A stretch of DNA of 9,170 bases from an uncultured Ruminococcus sp. (GTDB lineage: Bacteria; Bacillota; Clostridia; Oscillospirales; Ruminococcaceae). A program made the translations under genes and the position numbers. Location of the stretch: the NCBI GenBank assembly GCA_947174085.1, contig CAMWHN010000072.1, forward strand, positions 1 to 9,170, given 5' to 3'. This document shows positions 1 to 7,705 of this stretch, in pieces (position 1 is the stretch's first letter; each line of letters starts with the position of its first letter). The notes below the pieces were generated by a model. It did not search any database. It saw nothing but the letters and a program-made list of their open reading frames with translations, and was not told the DNA's origin.

Positions 1-42
1 ATGTTAAATTTTATCATAAATTAATACAGAAAGGACGAAGTT

Positions 43-2910
43 ATGTTAAAAAATAAAAAAACGCCTGTTAAACTTGAAAAGCCTGTGCCGGCATGGTTAG
101 AAAAATTAAATGATATTTATTTCTGGGAAGTATTGGCTTTTGTAATTCCGTTTTTATTAATGGGCTATGCGTTTAAAAAGGCAGAAATGCACCCGTTCGG
201 AGATAAGCAATTTTTAGTAACGGATTTATGGCATCAGTATTATCCGTTTTTTCAGCTCGTGCATGAAAAATTAAAAACAGGCGGGTCGTTTTTATATTCA
301 TGGCGAACAGGCTTGGGAACTAATTTCTTGTCACTCATGGCATATTATATTGCAAGTCCGTTAAATTTATTATCTGTGTTTATGAATTTAGAAAATTTGC
401 GTGACGGCATGATGGTAATTTTAATGCTAAAATTTTCTTTTGCTGGATTTTTCATGGCAAAGTGTCTGCGCTATGTGTTTCACAAGAATGATTTGTCAAT
501 TACAATGTTTGGTATTATGTATGCATTATGTAGCTACATGGTGGGCTATTACTGGAATACTATCTGGATTGATACTGTGGCAATGTTGCCTTTGGTTATG
601 ATGGGTTTGACTATGCTTGTCAGAGAGGGCAAATATCGAGTATATGTGATTTCACTTGCAGTTGCGTTATTTTCTAATTATTATATTGCTTATTTTATCT
701 GTATTTTTACAGTGATAGCATTTTTCTGTTTATGCTTATATGAAAATATTAATTTTAAAAAATTTTTCAAGCGTTTTGCATTGATTACAGGTAGTTCACT
801 ATTAGGTGCAGGCTTATCTTCGTTTATCTTATTGCCGACGCTATTTGCATTGCAATTGACATATAGTATAAATAATACGTTCCCGAAAACAATTTCGTTT
901 TATGAAAAATGGCGGGATATTGTTTCTAATATGCTAGCTTACACAGAAGTTACTTCAAAAGACGGTTTGCCAAATTTATATTGTGGCTTATTGCCAGTAT
1001 TATTATTAGGCGTATTTTTAATTGCCAAAAAAATCAGAATCCGTGAGAAAATTTCTTCAGTTTTAATTTTAGTATTTCTGGTAGTTAGCTGTAATATGAA
1101 TTATTTAAATTTTATTTGGCATGGGTTTCATTTTACAAATATGTTGCCTTATAGATTTTCATTTTTGTTTTCATTTGTTGTGTTAATTATGGGCTATCGG
1201 GCTTATCAAGTGTTACTGGAAGAAAAATTGCATATTTTGCATTGGGTTGCAATGTTATTAATTGGTGCTGGTTTCTGTTGGTTAGCCTATGGTTCAGGGA
1301 TTCAGGAAGAAGAAAATCATGCTTTTGTGAAATCTAGTGCAATTCTAGGTGCTGTATATTTAGTGATTATTTTATTTAGATTCTTTGCGCCAAAAGATGC
1401 AATACAAGTGTTGCTTGCCGGTGTACTTGTGTTTGAGATGACAGGACATGCGGTTCGTGGTGTAGAATCTGTTGGAAATTCTGGTTATTCTTCTTATCCA
1501 GCAAATAATGAAGAAGTGCAAAATTTATTAAGTTTAGAAGATGATAAAGATTTATTTCATAGAACAGAATTGACAGCATGGTATACACTGAATGACCCGT
1601 CATTGTATGAATATAACGGTGTTTCGCAATTTTCTTCTATGGCAAATGAAAGTATTACGAAATATTGCAGATTATTAGGCTTGCCAGCGTCAGAGGCAGG
1701 CAATAGATATTATTATGCAAATACTTCGCCTCTGACAAATATGTTACTAGATGTGCGTTATGTTATTGCAAAAGATGGCTATAGTGCGGATTCTGTTACA
1801 ATGCACGAGATTAGCCAAAATGGTTCAAGTAAATTATTTGAAAATGATTATATATTGGGTCTTGGTTTCATGACGCCGGAGCTGTTAGCAGATTATAAAC
1901 TGGAAGAAATGGATAATCCGTTTGCACAGCAAAATTTATTATTCCAGAAATTAACCGGCTTAAATGAAGAATTATTTACACAAGTAGATATTACACATGT
2001 TGGACATCAGGGCTATGATGTGACTAGAAATGATTATGGTAATTATAGATATACAAAACAAACAGATGCAGGAGAAACTGTATTTTTAAAATATAATTAT
2101 ACAACAACCAAAACAGGTATTGCTTATGCCTATGCTAAAATAACTAATTCGGATTATATGGAAGTTTACAGAGATAATGAAGAACAATTGCATAGATATA
2201 ATATCGGCAGACAGCCTTATATTACGCCAATAGGATATTTTCAAGAAGGGGAATTAGTAAATTTGCGCTGTACAATGAAAGATGATGCTAATAGTGGCAG
2301 TGCATATATTTATTTTTATGAACTAAATGAAGATGTTTTAAAAAAAGGCTATGAAATATTAAAAAATCATGCATTGGCATTAGACACTATTTCAGATACA
2401 AAAGTTTCTGGTAAAATTGATGTAGCACAAGATGGTATTTTATATTTATCTATTCCATATGAACAGGGCTGGCATGTTTATGTAGACGGTCAGAAATCAG
2501 AAGTTATTTCTATATTTGATGCTATGTGCGGTGTGAAATTAAATTCCGGTTCTCATGAAATTGTATTAAAATATAGTCCAAAAGGCTTTGTTGCAGGTGT
2601 AGTAATTGGCATAGGTTGTATTGCAATTTTAGTATTGCTCTGGCTTTGGGAAAGAAAACACCCGATACAAGAAGAATTAGAATTACAGGAAGAATTACAG
2701 GAATCAGGAAAAAATATAGAAATAAATCAAGAAGAACAAGAAACACAAGAAGAACAGAAAGAACTAGAAGAAGTATTAGATGCGTATTTTAGTAATAAGC
2801 AAGCGCAAGCTGAAATTATTGCAGAAGAAAATGACGAAGTATCACAAGATATTTTGAATGCATATTTGCAAGGAGAAGAACAGGAAATAAAAGAATCAGA
2901 ACAAGAATAA
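43..2910 (+). CDS. YfhO-family multi-pass membrane protein (GT-C-like)
   Basis: This is a large integral membrane protein of the YfhO family. Characterised relatives (Bacillus subtilis YfhO) act in glycosylation of lipoteichoic acid outside the cell using a lipid-linked sugar; the acceptor here is unknown. After a Lys-rich cytoplasmic N-terminus there is a first membrane helix (about 28-44), then the family-typical DLWHQYYPFF at 61-70, where an Asp in the first outer loop fits GT-C chemistry, then YSWRTGLGTNF at 85-95 and YYIASPLNLL at 101-110. Roughly a dozen hydrophobic helices fill 28-465, including NYYIAYFICIF (212-222) and NMLPYRFSF (366-374). A soluble outer domain follows, then the conserved PYEQGWHVYVDG segment, a last helix at about 848-869 and an 86-residue acidic tail. 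At 955 residues it exceeds B. subtilis YfhO (about 860), partly because of that tail. AAGGA at 31-35, 7 bases before the ATG, supports the start. It is the first visible gene of an operon with truA. Confidence 0.9.
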   Translation: MLKNKKTPVKLEKPVPAWLEKLNDIYFWEVLAFVIPFLLMGYAFKKAEMHPFGDKQFLVTDLWHQYYPFFQLVHEKLKTGGSFLYSWRTGLGTNFLSLMAYYIASPLNLLSVFMNLENLRDGMMVILMLKFSFAGFFMAKCLRYVFHKNDLSITMFGIMYALCSYMVGYYWNTIWIDTVAMLPLVMMGLTMLVREGKYRVYVISLAVALFSNYYIAYFICIFTVIAFFCLCLYENINFKKFFKRFALITGSSLLGAGLSSFILLPTLFALQLTYSINNTFPKTISFYEKWRDIVSNMLAYTEVTSKDGLPNLYCGLLPVLLLGVFLIAKKIRIREKISSVLILVFLVVSCNMNYLNFIWHGFHFTNMLPYRFSFLFSFVVLIMGYRAYQVLLEEKLHILHWVAMLLIGAGFCWLAYGSGIQEEENHAFVKSSAILGAVYLVIILFRFFAPKDAIQVLLAGVLVFEMTGHAVRGVESVGNSGYSSYPANNEEVQNLLSLEDDKDLFHRTELTAWYTLNDPSLYEYNGVSQFSSMANESITKYCRLLGLPASEAGNRYYYANTSPLTNMLLDVRYVIAKDGYSADSVTMHEISQNGSSKLFENDYILGLGFMTPELLADYKLEEMDNPFAQQNLLFQKLTGLNEELFTQVDITHVGHQGYDVTRNDYGNYRYTKQTDAGETVFLKYNYTTTKTGIAYAYAKITNSDYMEVYRDNEEQLHRYNIGRQPYITPIGYFQEGELVNLRCTMKDDANSGSAYIYFYELNEDVLKKGYEILKNHALALDTISDTKVSGKIDVAQDGILYLSIPYEQGWHVYVDGQKSEVISIFDAMCGVKLNSGSHEIVLKYSPKGFVAGVVIGIGCIAILVLLWLWERKHPIQEELELQEELQESGKNIEINQEEQETQEEQKELEEVLDAYFSNKQAQAEIIAEENDEVSQDILNAYLQGEEQEIKESEQE
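2650..2907 (+). other. acidic Glu/Gln-rich C-terminal tail of the YfhO protein with a duplicated motif
   Basis: This stretch encodes residues 870-955 after the last membrane helix of the YfhO-family protein. It is dominated by Glu and Gln and looks disordered or helical. Two similar short hydrophobic patches stand out: VLDAYF (911-916) and ILNAYL (937-942), 26 residues apart, each embedded in acidic residues. The YfhO core is complete before this tail, so it is an accessory extension. It is presumably cytoplasmic, if the total helix number is even given a cytoplasmic N-terminus, but I did not count the helices rigorously. A role as a docking site is inference only. Confidence 0.6.
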
Positions 2911-2916
2911 GAGGTG
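2911..2916 (+). promoter_or_regulatory. ribosome binding site that selects the TTG start of truA
   Basis: GAGGTG begins directly after the stop codon of the YfhO gene and sits 5 bases before the TTG at 2922. Translation from this TTG gives the family-typical beginning MRNLKVMMAYRGTAYHGFQ. The next in-frame ATG codons (residues 7 and 8) have no comparable site and would cut into the first strand, so TTG is preferred. The adjacency suggests translational coupling. Confidence 0.75.
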
Positions 2917-2921
2917 TATTT

Positions 2922-3656
2922 TTGAGAAATCTAAAAGTTATGATGGCATATAGAGGGACAGCTTATCACGGGTTTCAGGTTCAGAATAATGGTATTACAG
3001 TACAACAAGTTGTAGAGACATGTGTCAGCAAAGTATTAAATGAATCTGTTGTAATTCATGGCTGTTCCCGAACAGATACCGGTGTACATGCAAAACAATT
3101 TTGCTTTTCTGTGCAGACAAATAGCAAAATTGCAACACTTGGTTTTGTGAGAGGTGTCAACGGCGAATTGCCAAAAGATATTGCAATTTTATCATGCGAA
3201 GAAGCAGAGCCGGATTTTCATGCCAGATTTAGCTGTAAAGGCAAAGAATATTTGTATTTAATTCATAATAGTGAATCTAAAAATCCGTTTTGTATTGATT
3301 TAGCATATCATTATAGGCGAAAATTTAATTTAAATTTAATACAAGAAGTCGCAAAAAAATTTATTGGTACTAGAGATTTTAAAGCATTTTGTACGGATAA
3401 TGGCAAAAATATAAATACTGTTCGGACAGTTACAAAATTTGATGTGCAGAAACATGAAGACAAGATTTGCTTTTTTGTACAGGGTGATGGTTTTTTATAT
3501 CACATGGTTAGAATTATGATAGGAACTTTGTTAGATATTAACGAGGGTAGAATTGCACCAGAACAGTTAGAAGAAATTTTTAACTCTGGTAATAGATTAT
3601 TTGCCGGACGGACTGCACCTGCACATGGATTATATTTAAATCAAGTATTTTATTAA
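2922..3656 (+). CDS. truA: tRNA pseudouridine(38-40) synthase TruA
   Basis: TruA isomerises uridines 38, 39 and 40 in the anticodon stem-loop of many tRNAs to pseudouridine, in the cytoplasm and without a cofactor other than the RNA. The signature CSRTDTGVHA at 48-57 contains the catalytic Asp52, and the N-terminal AYRGTAYHGFQVQ (9-21) is typical. Further conserved blocks are DFHARFSCKGKEY (98-110), the second-domain DFKAFC (152-157) and FLYHMVRIMIGTLL (191-204). The length of 244 residues fits the Gram-positive family (B. subtilis TruA is about 247). It starts with TTG, 11 bases after the YfhO stop, and its stop overlaps the ribosome binding site of the next gene. It is the housekeeping member of a three-gene operon; the pairing with envelope genes is probably transcriptional convenience. 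Confidence 0.97.
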   Translation: MRNLKVMMAYRGTAYHGFQVQNNGITVQQVVETCVSKVLNESVVIHGCSRTDTGVHAKQFCFSVQTNSKIATLGFVRGVNGELPKDIAILSCEEAEPDFHARFSCKGKEYLYLIHNSESKNPFCIDLAYHYRRKFNLNLIQEVAKKFIGTRDFKAFCTDNGKNINTVRTVTKFDVQKHEDKICFFVQGDGFLYHMVRIMIGTLLDINEGRIAPEQLEEIFNSGNRLFAGRTAPAHGLYLNQVFY

Positions 3657-3669
3657 GGAGGGTTTTTTC

Positions 3670-4815
3670 ATGGCTAAAACAGCAGATGTTGTATTATTGC
3701 GGGAACGGCGAAAACGCAGAAGAAGATTATTTAGAATGTTAATTATTCTGTTAGTTGTCCTGTTAGGTGCGCTAATATATGCTAGCCGTGAAAAATGGTT
3801 TCCAAAATTAGAACAAATTGGTTCAAAACATGCAAATTTAAGTGCCGAAACAGATGGCGAATTTATGCTGACTGTGTCCGGCGGTGTGGATTATCATGCT
3901 GAATTTGTAGATAATGATTTATTTGTATTATGTGATAAATATATTTATATTTATGATATGAACGGCGAATTACTAGATAACCGTCAGCATGCTTATAGCA
4001 ATGCTGTTATGAAAACAAATGATAATAAAGCATTGCTATATTCGCATAATGGCACAAGTTTTCGTGTGGATAGTTCTAAAAAAATGCTTTTTGAACAAAG
4101 TTTAGAAAATTCTATTTGGTTTGGCGTACTCAGTGATGACGGTAGAATTGCGATTGTAACAGATTCAGAATCTTATGCTTGTTGTTTGTATATTTATGAT
4201 ATTACTGGAAATTTAATTTATACCCGAAATTGTCTGGAAAGATTAATAGATGTGAGTTTTCAGGAAAATGGCTGTGTACTTGCGACTATTGGTGCAGAAA
4301 ATGGCGAAGTTGTGACAGTTTTAAAATATGTGCAGTTTCAGGATAGTGATGTACAATGGACTTCTGAAGCATTGCCAGTATTATGCTGGCATGTATATTC
4401 ACTCAAAGATGGCGGTGCATTTGTCATTGGAGATACACAAACTGCATATTATAACAGCACAGGTGATTTAATAAATACTTACATGTATAATGGCGAATTA
4501 ATAGACTGTGATTTTTCAAATGGGCAAGGTGCTGTTTTACTCAAAAATGAAAGCCGTAGACAATCTGTATTATTATTATTTTCAGATAGTTCTGCAATGC
4601 CGGTAACTGTATATTTTGATAATATTTGTAAAAATATTAAAATTCAAGATAATATAGTTTATTTACTAGATGCCGGAAAAATTAAAAGCTATTCGTTTAC
4701 AGGGACAGAGCTGAATTGCTTTGAAATTAGTGATGTTTATGAGAAAATTTTGAAAAATGGCAAGTATTTTTATTTATTAGGCTATGACAGGATTCAACGT
4801 GTTAGCGAAAAATAA
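3670..4815 (+). CDS. single-pass membrane protein with repetitive outer domain (DUF5711-like)
   Basis: The function is unknown. A very basic cytoplasmic N-terminus (Arg/Lys at 11-19) precedes one hydrophobic helix at about 20-38, and the remaining roughly 340 residues should face outward, making it a type II anchored protein. The outer domain has short beta-strand/turn motifs of the form hydrophobic-Tyr-x-x-x-Gly-x-Leu, seen at IYDMNGELL (94-102), IYDITGNLI (175-183), YYNSTGDLI (260-268) and YSFTGTEL (341-348). Turns such as SDDGRIAIV (155-163) lie between them. This is the look of a beta-propeller, and I recognise the overall form as DUF5711-like, seen in Oscillospiraceae; the family name is from memory. 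AAGGAGGG at 3655-3662 lies 7 bases before the ATG and overlaps the truA stop codon. It is the third gene of the operon; no terminator hairpin is visible after its stop. Confidence 0.85.
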   Translation: MAKTADVVLLRERRKRRRRLFRMLIILLVVLLGALIYASREKWFPKLEQIGSKHANLSAETDGEFMLTVSGGVDYHAEFVDNDLFVLCDKYIYIYDMNGELLDNRQHAYSNAVMKTNDNKALLYSHNGTSFRVDSSKKMLFEQSLENSIWFGVLSDDGRIAIVTDSESYACCLYIYDITGNLIYTRNCLERLIDVSFQENGCVLATIGAENGEVVTVLKYVQFQDSDVQWTSEALPVLCWHVYSLKDGGAFVIGDTQTAYYNSTGDLINTYMYNGELIDCDFSNGQGAVLLKNESRRQSVLLLFSDSSAMPVTVYFDNICKNIKIQDNIVYLLDAGKIKSYSFTGTELNCFEISDVYEKILKNGKYFYLLGYDRIQRVSEK

Positions 4816-4833
4816 AAATTAGAATTAAAAAAG

Positions 4834-4862
4834 TTGACAATTTCTGAATCATGTGTTATACT
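4834..4862 (+). promoter_or_regulatory. near-consensus sigma-A-type promoter of the clpE-like gene
   Basis: A perfect -35 TTGACA (4834-4839) is separated by 17 bases from -10 TATACT (4857-4862), which is preceded by TGT (4854-4856), an extended -10 element. Transcription would begin around 4868-4870, giving a leader of about 36-38 bases. AAAGGA at 4889-4894 lies 11 bases before the ATG. I looked for a CtsR direct repeat (GGTCAAA type) and a CIRCE inverted repeat around it and found neither. Because no terminator separates it from the preceding operon, some read-through from upstream is likely. Confidence 0.85.
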
Positions 4863-4905
4863 AGATAGAAGAAAGTAATTATATTTAGAAAGGAAAATAA
4901 ATTTT

Positions 4906-7242
4906 ATGGTTTTGTGTAGCAAATGTAAAAAACGACCAGCCGTTATTTTTATTTCTGCTTTGCGTGGGGAGGAAAGTAAGAATGAGGGGTATTGTTTGGT
5001 ATGTGCGAGAGATTTAAATATTCCGCAAGTTTCGGATTATCTCAAAAGTCATTATATCAATGAAGATGATTTGGAAGAATTTTCAGAGCGTATGACAGAA
5101 ATGATGCAAGACTGTATGCCAGAAATGTTAAATGAAGATATTTTATCCAATGATGAGCCTATCAGCGGTACGATTGATGCAATGCCTAGCTTTTTGCGAA
5201 ATCTGTTCAGCGGAATGCCTAACATGAATAGCATGAATCATAAATCACAGAATCATGATTCTAAAGATTCTCAGGATTTCAGAGAAAATCGCAAAAATGA
5301 CCGCAATCATAGAAAATTTAATAAACCCGAAAGAGAATATAAATTTTTGGATAATTACTGTACAAATTTGAGCAAACGTGCAGAACAGAACGAACTTGAC
5401 AGAATTATTGGCAGAGATAAAGAAATTGCTCGTACAATGCAGATTTTATCCAGAAGAACAAAAAATAATCCTTGTTTGATTGGTGAACCCGGAGTCGGAA
5501 AAACAGCCATTGCAGAGGGATTAGCACAAAGAATCGCTAGCGGAGATGCGCCGTTTCATTTGTTGAATAAAAAAATTTATCTTCTGGATTTGACTGCTCT
5601 TGTTGCTGGGACACAGTTTAGAGGACAGTTTGAAAGCCGTGTGAAAGGCTTGATTGCTGATGTAGTGAAAGCCGGTAATGTAATTTTATTTATTGACGAA
5701 GTGCATAATCTTGTGGGTGCAGGTGATTCTGAAGGGTCTATGAATGCGGCAAATATTTTAAAACCTGCGCTTTCCAGAGGAGAAATTCAAGTCATTGGTG
5801 CAACAACGTTTAAAGAATATCGCAAATATATCGAAAAAGACAGCGCATTAGAACGCCGTTTTCAACCTGTTACTATCACAGAACCTACAGTAGAAGAAAC
5901 TGCGGAAGTATTGCTCGGTATTCGTGAATATTATGAAAAATATCATAGAGTGAAAATTGAAGATAGAATATTAAAATTATGTTCAGTTTTGTCAGAAAGA
6001 TATATTACAAATAGATTTTTACCGGATAAAGCGATTGACTTGCTTGATGAAAGCTGTGCTTATAGAAGTCTAAGAGCCAAAGAACTCGCAGAATTAGATA
6101 ATATTACAAAAGAATTAAGCGAAAAATATCAGGAACTTGAAGAATTTAAAGATAGTGGTACACAGGATTTTGAAAAAATTGCAGAATTAAAATCTGTTTG
6201 CAGTCGGTTGGAAATGCAACAGAAAGAATTACAAGAAAAAGCAGAACAAATATTTGTATCTGAAACAGATTTGGCAGCAGTAATTGAATTATGGACGGGA
6301 ATCCCTGCAAATAAAATCGCTGAAACAGAAATGGCTCGTATGAAAGGACTTGCGGAACGCCTGCAATCTAAAGTAATTGGGCAGGATAATGCTGTTAATG
6401 CACTTGCAAAAGCGATTAAACGCAGTCGTGTGCAATTAAGCGAACGTATTAGACCAGCATCATTTATTTTTGTAGGTCCTACTGGTGTTGGAAAAACAGA
6501 ACTTGTCAAAGTTCTTGCTTCGGAGCTGTTTGATACCACAGAGCCTTTAATTCGTTTGGATATGACGGAATTTATGGAAAAACATGCGGTTGCACGTTTG
6601 ATTGGTGCGCCTCCCGGATACGTTGGCTATGATGAAGCCGGACAATTAACGGAAAAAGTCCGTAGAAAGCCATATTCTGTAATTTTATTTGACGAAATTG
6701 AAAAAGCACACCCAGATGTAATGAATATTTTAATGCAGATTCTGGACGAAGGACAAATTGAAGATGCTCAGGGCAGAACGGTAAGTTTTGCACATACTGT
6801 AATTTGTATGACATCTAATGCCGGTTCTACGGATAAAACAATTGGTGTTGGGTTTAATAAAACACAAGAAGATGTGACAAAAGAGAAAGCAATGAAAGCT
6901 TTAAGAGATTTCTTGCGTCCGGAATTTATCAGCCGTATTGATGAAATTATTGTATTTAAGCCTTTGAATCAAGATAATTATGCTAAAATTGCAGGCTTGA
7001 TGCTAGACGAAATGCAAATGCCATTAAAAGAAAAAGGTATTCTATTAGAATATGAAGCATCTGCTTTGCAGAAAATTGCAGAAGAAGCTTTCGGAAAACG
7101 TTACGGCGCAAGAGAAATTCGCCGTGTGATTCGTGACCGTGTCGAAGATGCCATTGCGTTTGAAATAATTGATAATGGAACTATTTTGCATAAAATTAAT
7201 ATTAGCACTGACGAAAATGGCGTAAAATTATATTTTAATTAA
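4906..7242 (+). CDS. ClpE-like Hsp100 AAA+ unfoldase with N-terminal zinc finger
   Basis: This is an ATP-driven ring unfoldase that should feed proteins into ClpP. A Cys4 zinc finger (C4, C7, C30, C33), resembling the N-termini of ClpE and McsA, replaces the usual Clp_N double repeat. Residues 50-145 form a Met- and Asp/Glu-rich then Asn/Lys/Arg-rich linker. The first AAA+ module has Walker A GEPGVGKT (193-200), Walker B VILFIDE (259-265) and arginines at 317-318. A short coiled-coil middle domain spans about 390-450. The second module has Walker A GPTGVGKT (524-531), Walker B VILFDE (592-597) and a sensor-2 GAREIRR (734-740). VGF at 648-650 matches the ClpP-docking tripeptide of ClpC/ClpE. 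All ATPase residues appear intact. At 778 residues it is longer than B. subtilis ClpE (about 700), mostly because of the linker. It is monocistronic, with its own promoter and terminator. ClpC is the alternative label, but the zinc finger favours ClpE. Confidence 0.93.
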   Translation: MVLCSKCKKRPAVIFISALRGEESKNEGYCLVCARDLNIPQVSDYLKSHYINEDDLEEFSERMTEMMQDCMPEMLNEDILSNDEPISGTIDAMPSFLRNLFSGMPNMNSMNHKSQNHDSKDSQDFRENRKNDRNHRKFNKPEREYKFLDNYCTNLSKRAEQNELDRIIGRDKEIARTMQILSRRTKNNPCLIGEPGVGKTAIAEGLAQRIASGDAPFHLLNKKIYLLDLTALVAGTQFRGQFESRVKGLIADVVKAGNVILFIDEVHNLVGAGDSEGSMNAANILKPALSRGEIQVIGATTFKEYRKYIEKDSALERRFQPVTITEPTVEETAEVLLGIREYYEKYHRVKIEDRILKLCSVLSERYITNRFLPDKAIDLLDESCAYRSLRAKELAELDNITKELSEKYQELEEFKDSGTQDFEKIAELKSVCSRLEMQQKELQEKAEQIFVSETDLAAVIELWTGIPANKIAETEMARMKGLAERLQSKVIGQDNAVNALAKAIKRSRVQLSERIRPASFIFVGPTGVGKTELVKVLASELFDTTEPLIRLDMTEFMEKHAVARLIGAPPGYVGYDEAGQLTEKVRRKPYSVILFDEIEKAHPDVMNILMQILDEGQIEDAQGRTVSFAHTVICMTSNAGSTDKTIGVGFNKTQEDVTKEKAMKALRDFLRPEFISRIDEIIVFKPLNQDNYAKIAGLMLDEMQMPLKEKGILLEYEASALQKIAEEAFGKRYGAREIRRVIRDRVEDAIAFEIIDNGTILHKINISTDENGVKLYFN

Positions 7243-7249
7243 TTTTATT

Positions 7250-7294
7250 CACCTCTCTGAATGTTTGAAAATTTAATTTTCAGAGAGGTGTTTT
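7250..7294 (+). terminator. intrinsic terminator of the clpE-like gene
   Basis: A perfect 12-base-pair stem, CACCTCTCTGAA (7250-7261) with TTCAGAGAGGTG (7279-7290), encloses a 17-base AT-rich loop and is followed by TTTT. It begins 8 bases after the stop codon. The U-tract is short (four bases before a run of A), so termination may be less than complete, but the next promoter starts right behind it. Confidence 0.85.
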
Positions 7295-7355
7295 AAAAAA
7301 AATTTTAAAATTTTCCAAAAAAACACTTGACAAATCAAGATTTATATGCTATAAT
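7295..7355 (+). promoter_or_regulatory. strong promoter with AT-rich upstream element for tRNA-Gly
   Basis: The perfect -35 TTGACA (7327-7332) and perfect -10 TATAAT (7350-7355) are 17 bases apart, with TGC (7347-7349) as an extended -10. Alternating A and T tracts at 7295-7323 directly upstream have the character of an UP element that contacts the RNA polymerase alpha subunits. Transcription would start near 7362, leaving a leader of about 20 bases for RNase P to remove. This is what is expected for a highly expressed stable RNA. Confidence 0.88.
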
Positions 7356-7382
7356 AATACTGTTGTAGAAAATAAATTAGTT

Positions 7383-7453
<71 letters not shown>

Positions 7454-7469
7454 TCGAAATCATGAATGG

Positions 7470-7497
7470 AAAAAAGACTGATTCTCAGTCTTTTTTT
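7470..7497 (+). terminator. intrinsic terminator of the tRNA-Gly gene
   Basis: AAAAAAGACTGA (7470-7481) pairs with TCAGTCTTTTTT (7485-7496) around a 3-base TTC loop and ends in a run of seven T (7491-7497). It lies 16 bases after the tRNA, making the tRNA a single-gene transcription unit. Confidence 0.9.
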
Positions 7498-7502
7498 GTT
7501 AT

Positions 7503-7532
7503 TTTACATAAAATTATCATGCATAATATAAT
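7503..7532 (+). promoter_or_regulatory. probable promoter of the micro-protein gene
   Basis: TTTACA (7503-7508, five of six to consensus) and a perfect TATAAT (7527-7532) are 18 bases apart, just after the tRNA terminator. The predicted start is near 7539, giving a leader of about 55 bases with no obvious structure. A weaker alternative is TTGATG at 7539-7544 with an AT-rich -10 near 7562-7567. Confidence 0.6.
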
Positions 7533-7595
7533 CGAAATTTGATGAAACTAAGATATATGTTTTTAAAATTATTTATACAGAAGGGGGATAATATT

Positions 7596-7703
7596 ATGCT
7601 ATTTATAATTGGTTGTATGCTCGGCACAGTGATTGGCATAACAATCACTTGCTTATGTGTCGTAGCAGGGCAGGCAGATCAACACATGAATATTAAATCA
7701 TAA
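7596..7703 (+). CDS. 35-residue membrane micro-protein (DUF3789-like)
   Basis: This short gene encodes MLFIIGCMLGTVIGITITCL and 15 more residues, ending AGQADQHMNIKS. It is one hydrophobic helix (2-24) with small residues and three Cys (7, 19, 21), followed by a short polar tail beginning GQADQ. This form closely resembles DUF3789, a family of very small proteins with a glycine-rich helix, a Cys-containing end and a G-[QR]-AD motif; the assignment is from memory of the family pattern. A strong ribosome binding site, GAAGGGGG (7580-7587), lies 8 bases before the ATG. Its own promoter is proposed upstream and a terminator begins 3 bases after the stop, so it is most likely a real single-gene unit. 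The function is unknown; small inner-membrane proteins of this size often modulate larger membrane complexes, but nothing here shows a partner. Confidence 0.75.
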   Translation: MLFIIGCMLGTVIGITITCLCVVAGQADQHMNIKS

Positions 7704-7705
7704 TT

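Noticed and set aside
1..24. Seven-codon frame ATG...TAA at the left edge
   Set aside because: It is too short and has no visible ribosome binding site; at most it is the tail of an upstream gene cut by the window edge. The first 42 bases show no promoter.
1376..2746. Minus-strand frames of about 75 residues inside the YfhO gene
   Set aside because: They are shadows of a strongly supported plus-strand gene, with no ribosome binding site and no recognisable product.
4816..4905. Riboswitch, T-box or heat-shock operator in the clpE leader
   Set aside because: The predicted leader is under 40 bases and shows no stem structure, T-box motif, CtsR repeat or CIRCE element.
5052..6814. Minus-strand frames of 60-136 residues inside the clpE-like gene
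   Set aside because: They are antisense shadows over conserved AAA+ motifs, of unnatural composition and without initiation signals.
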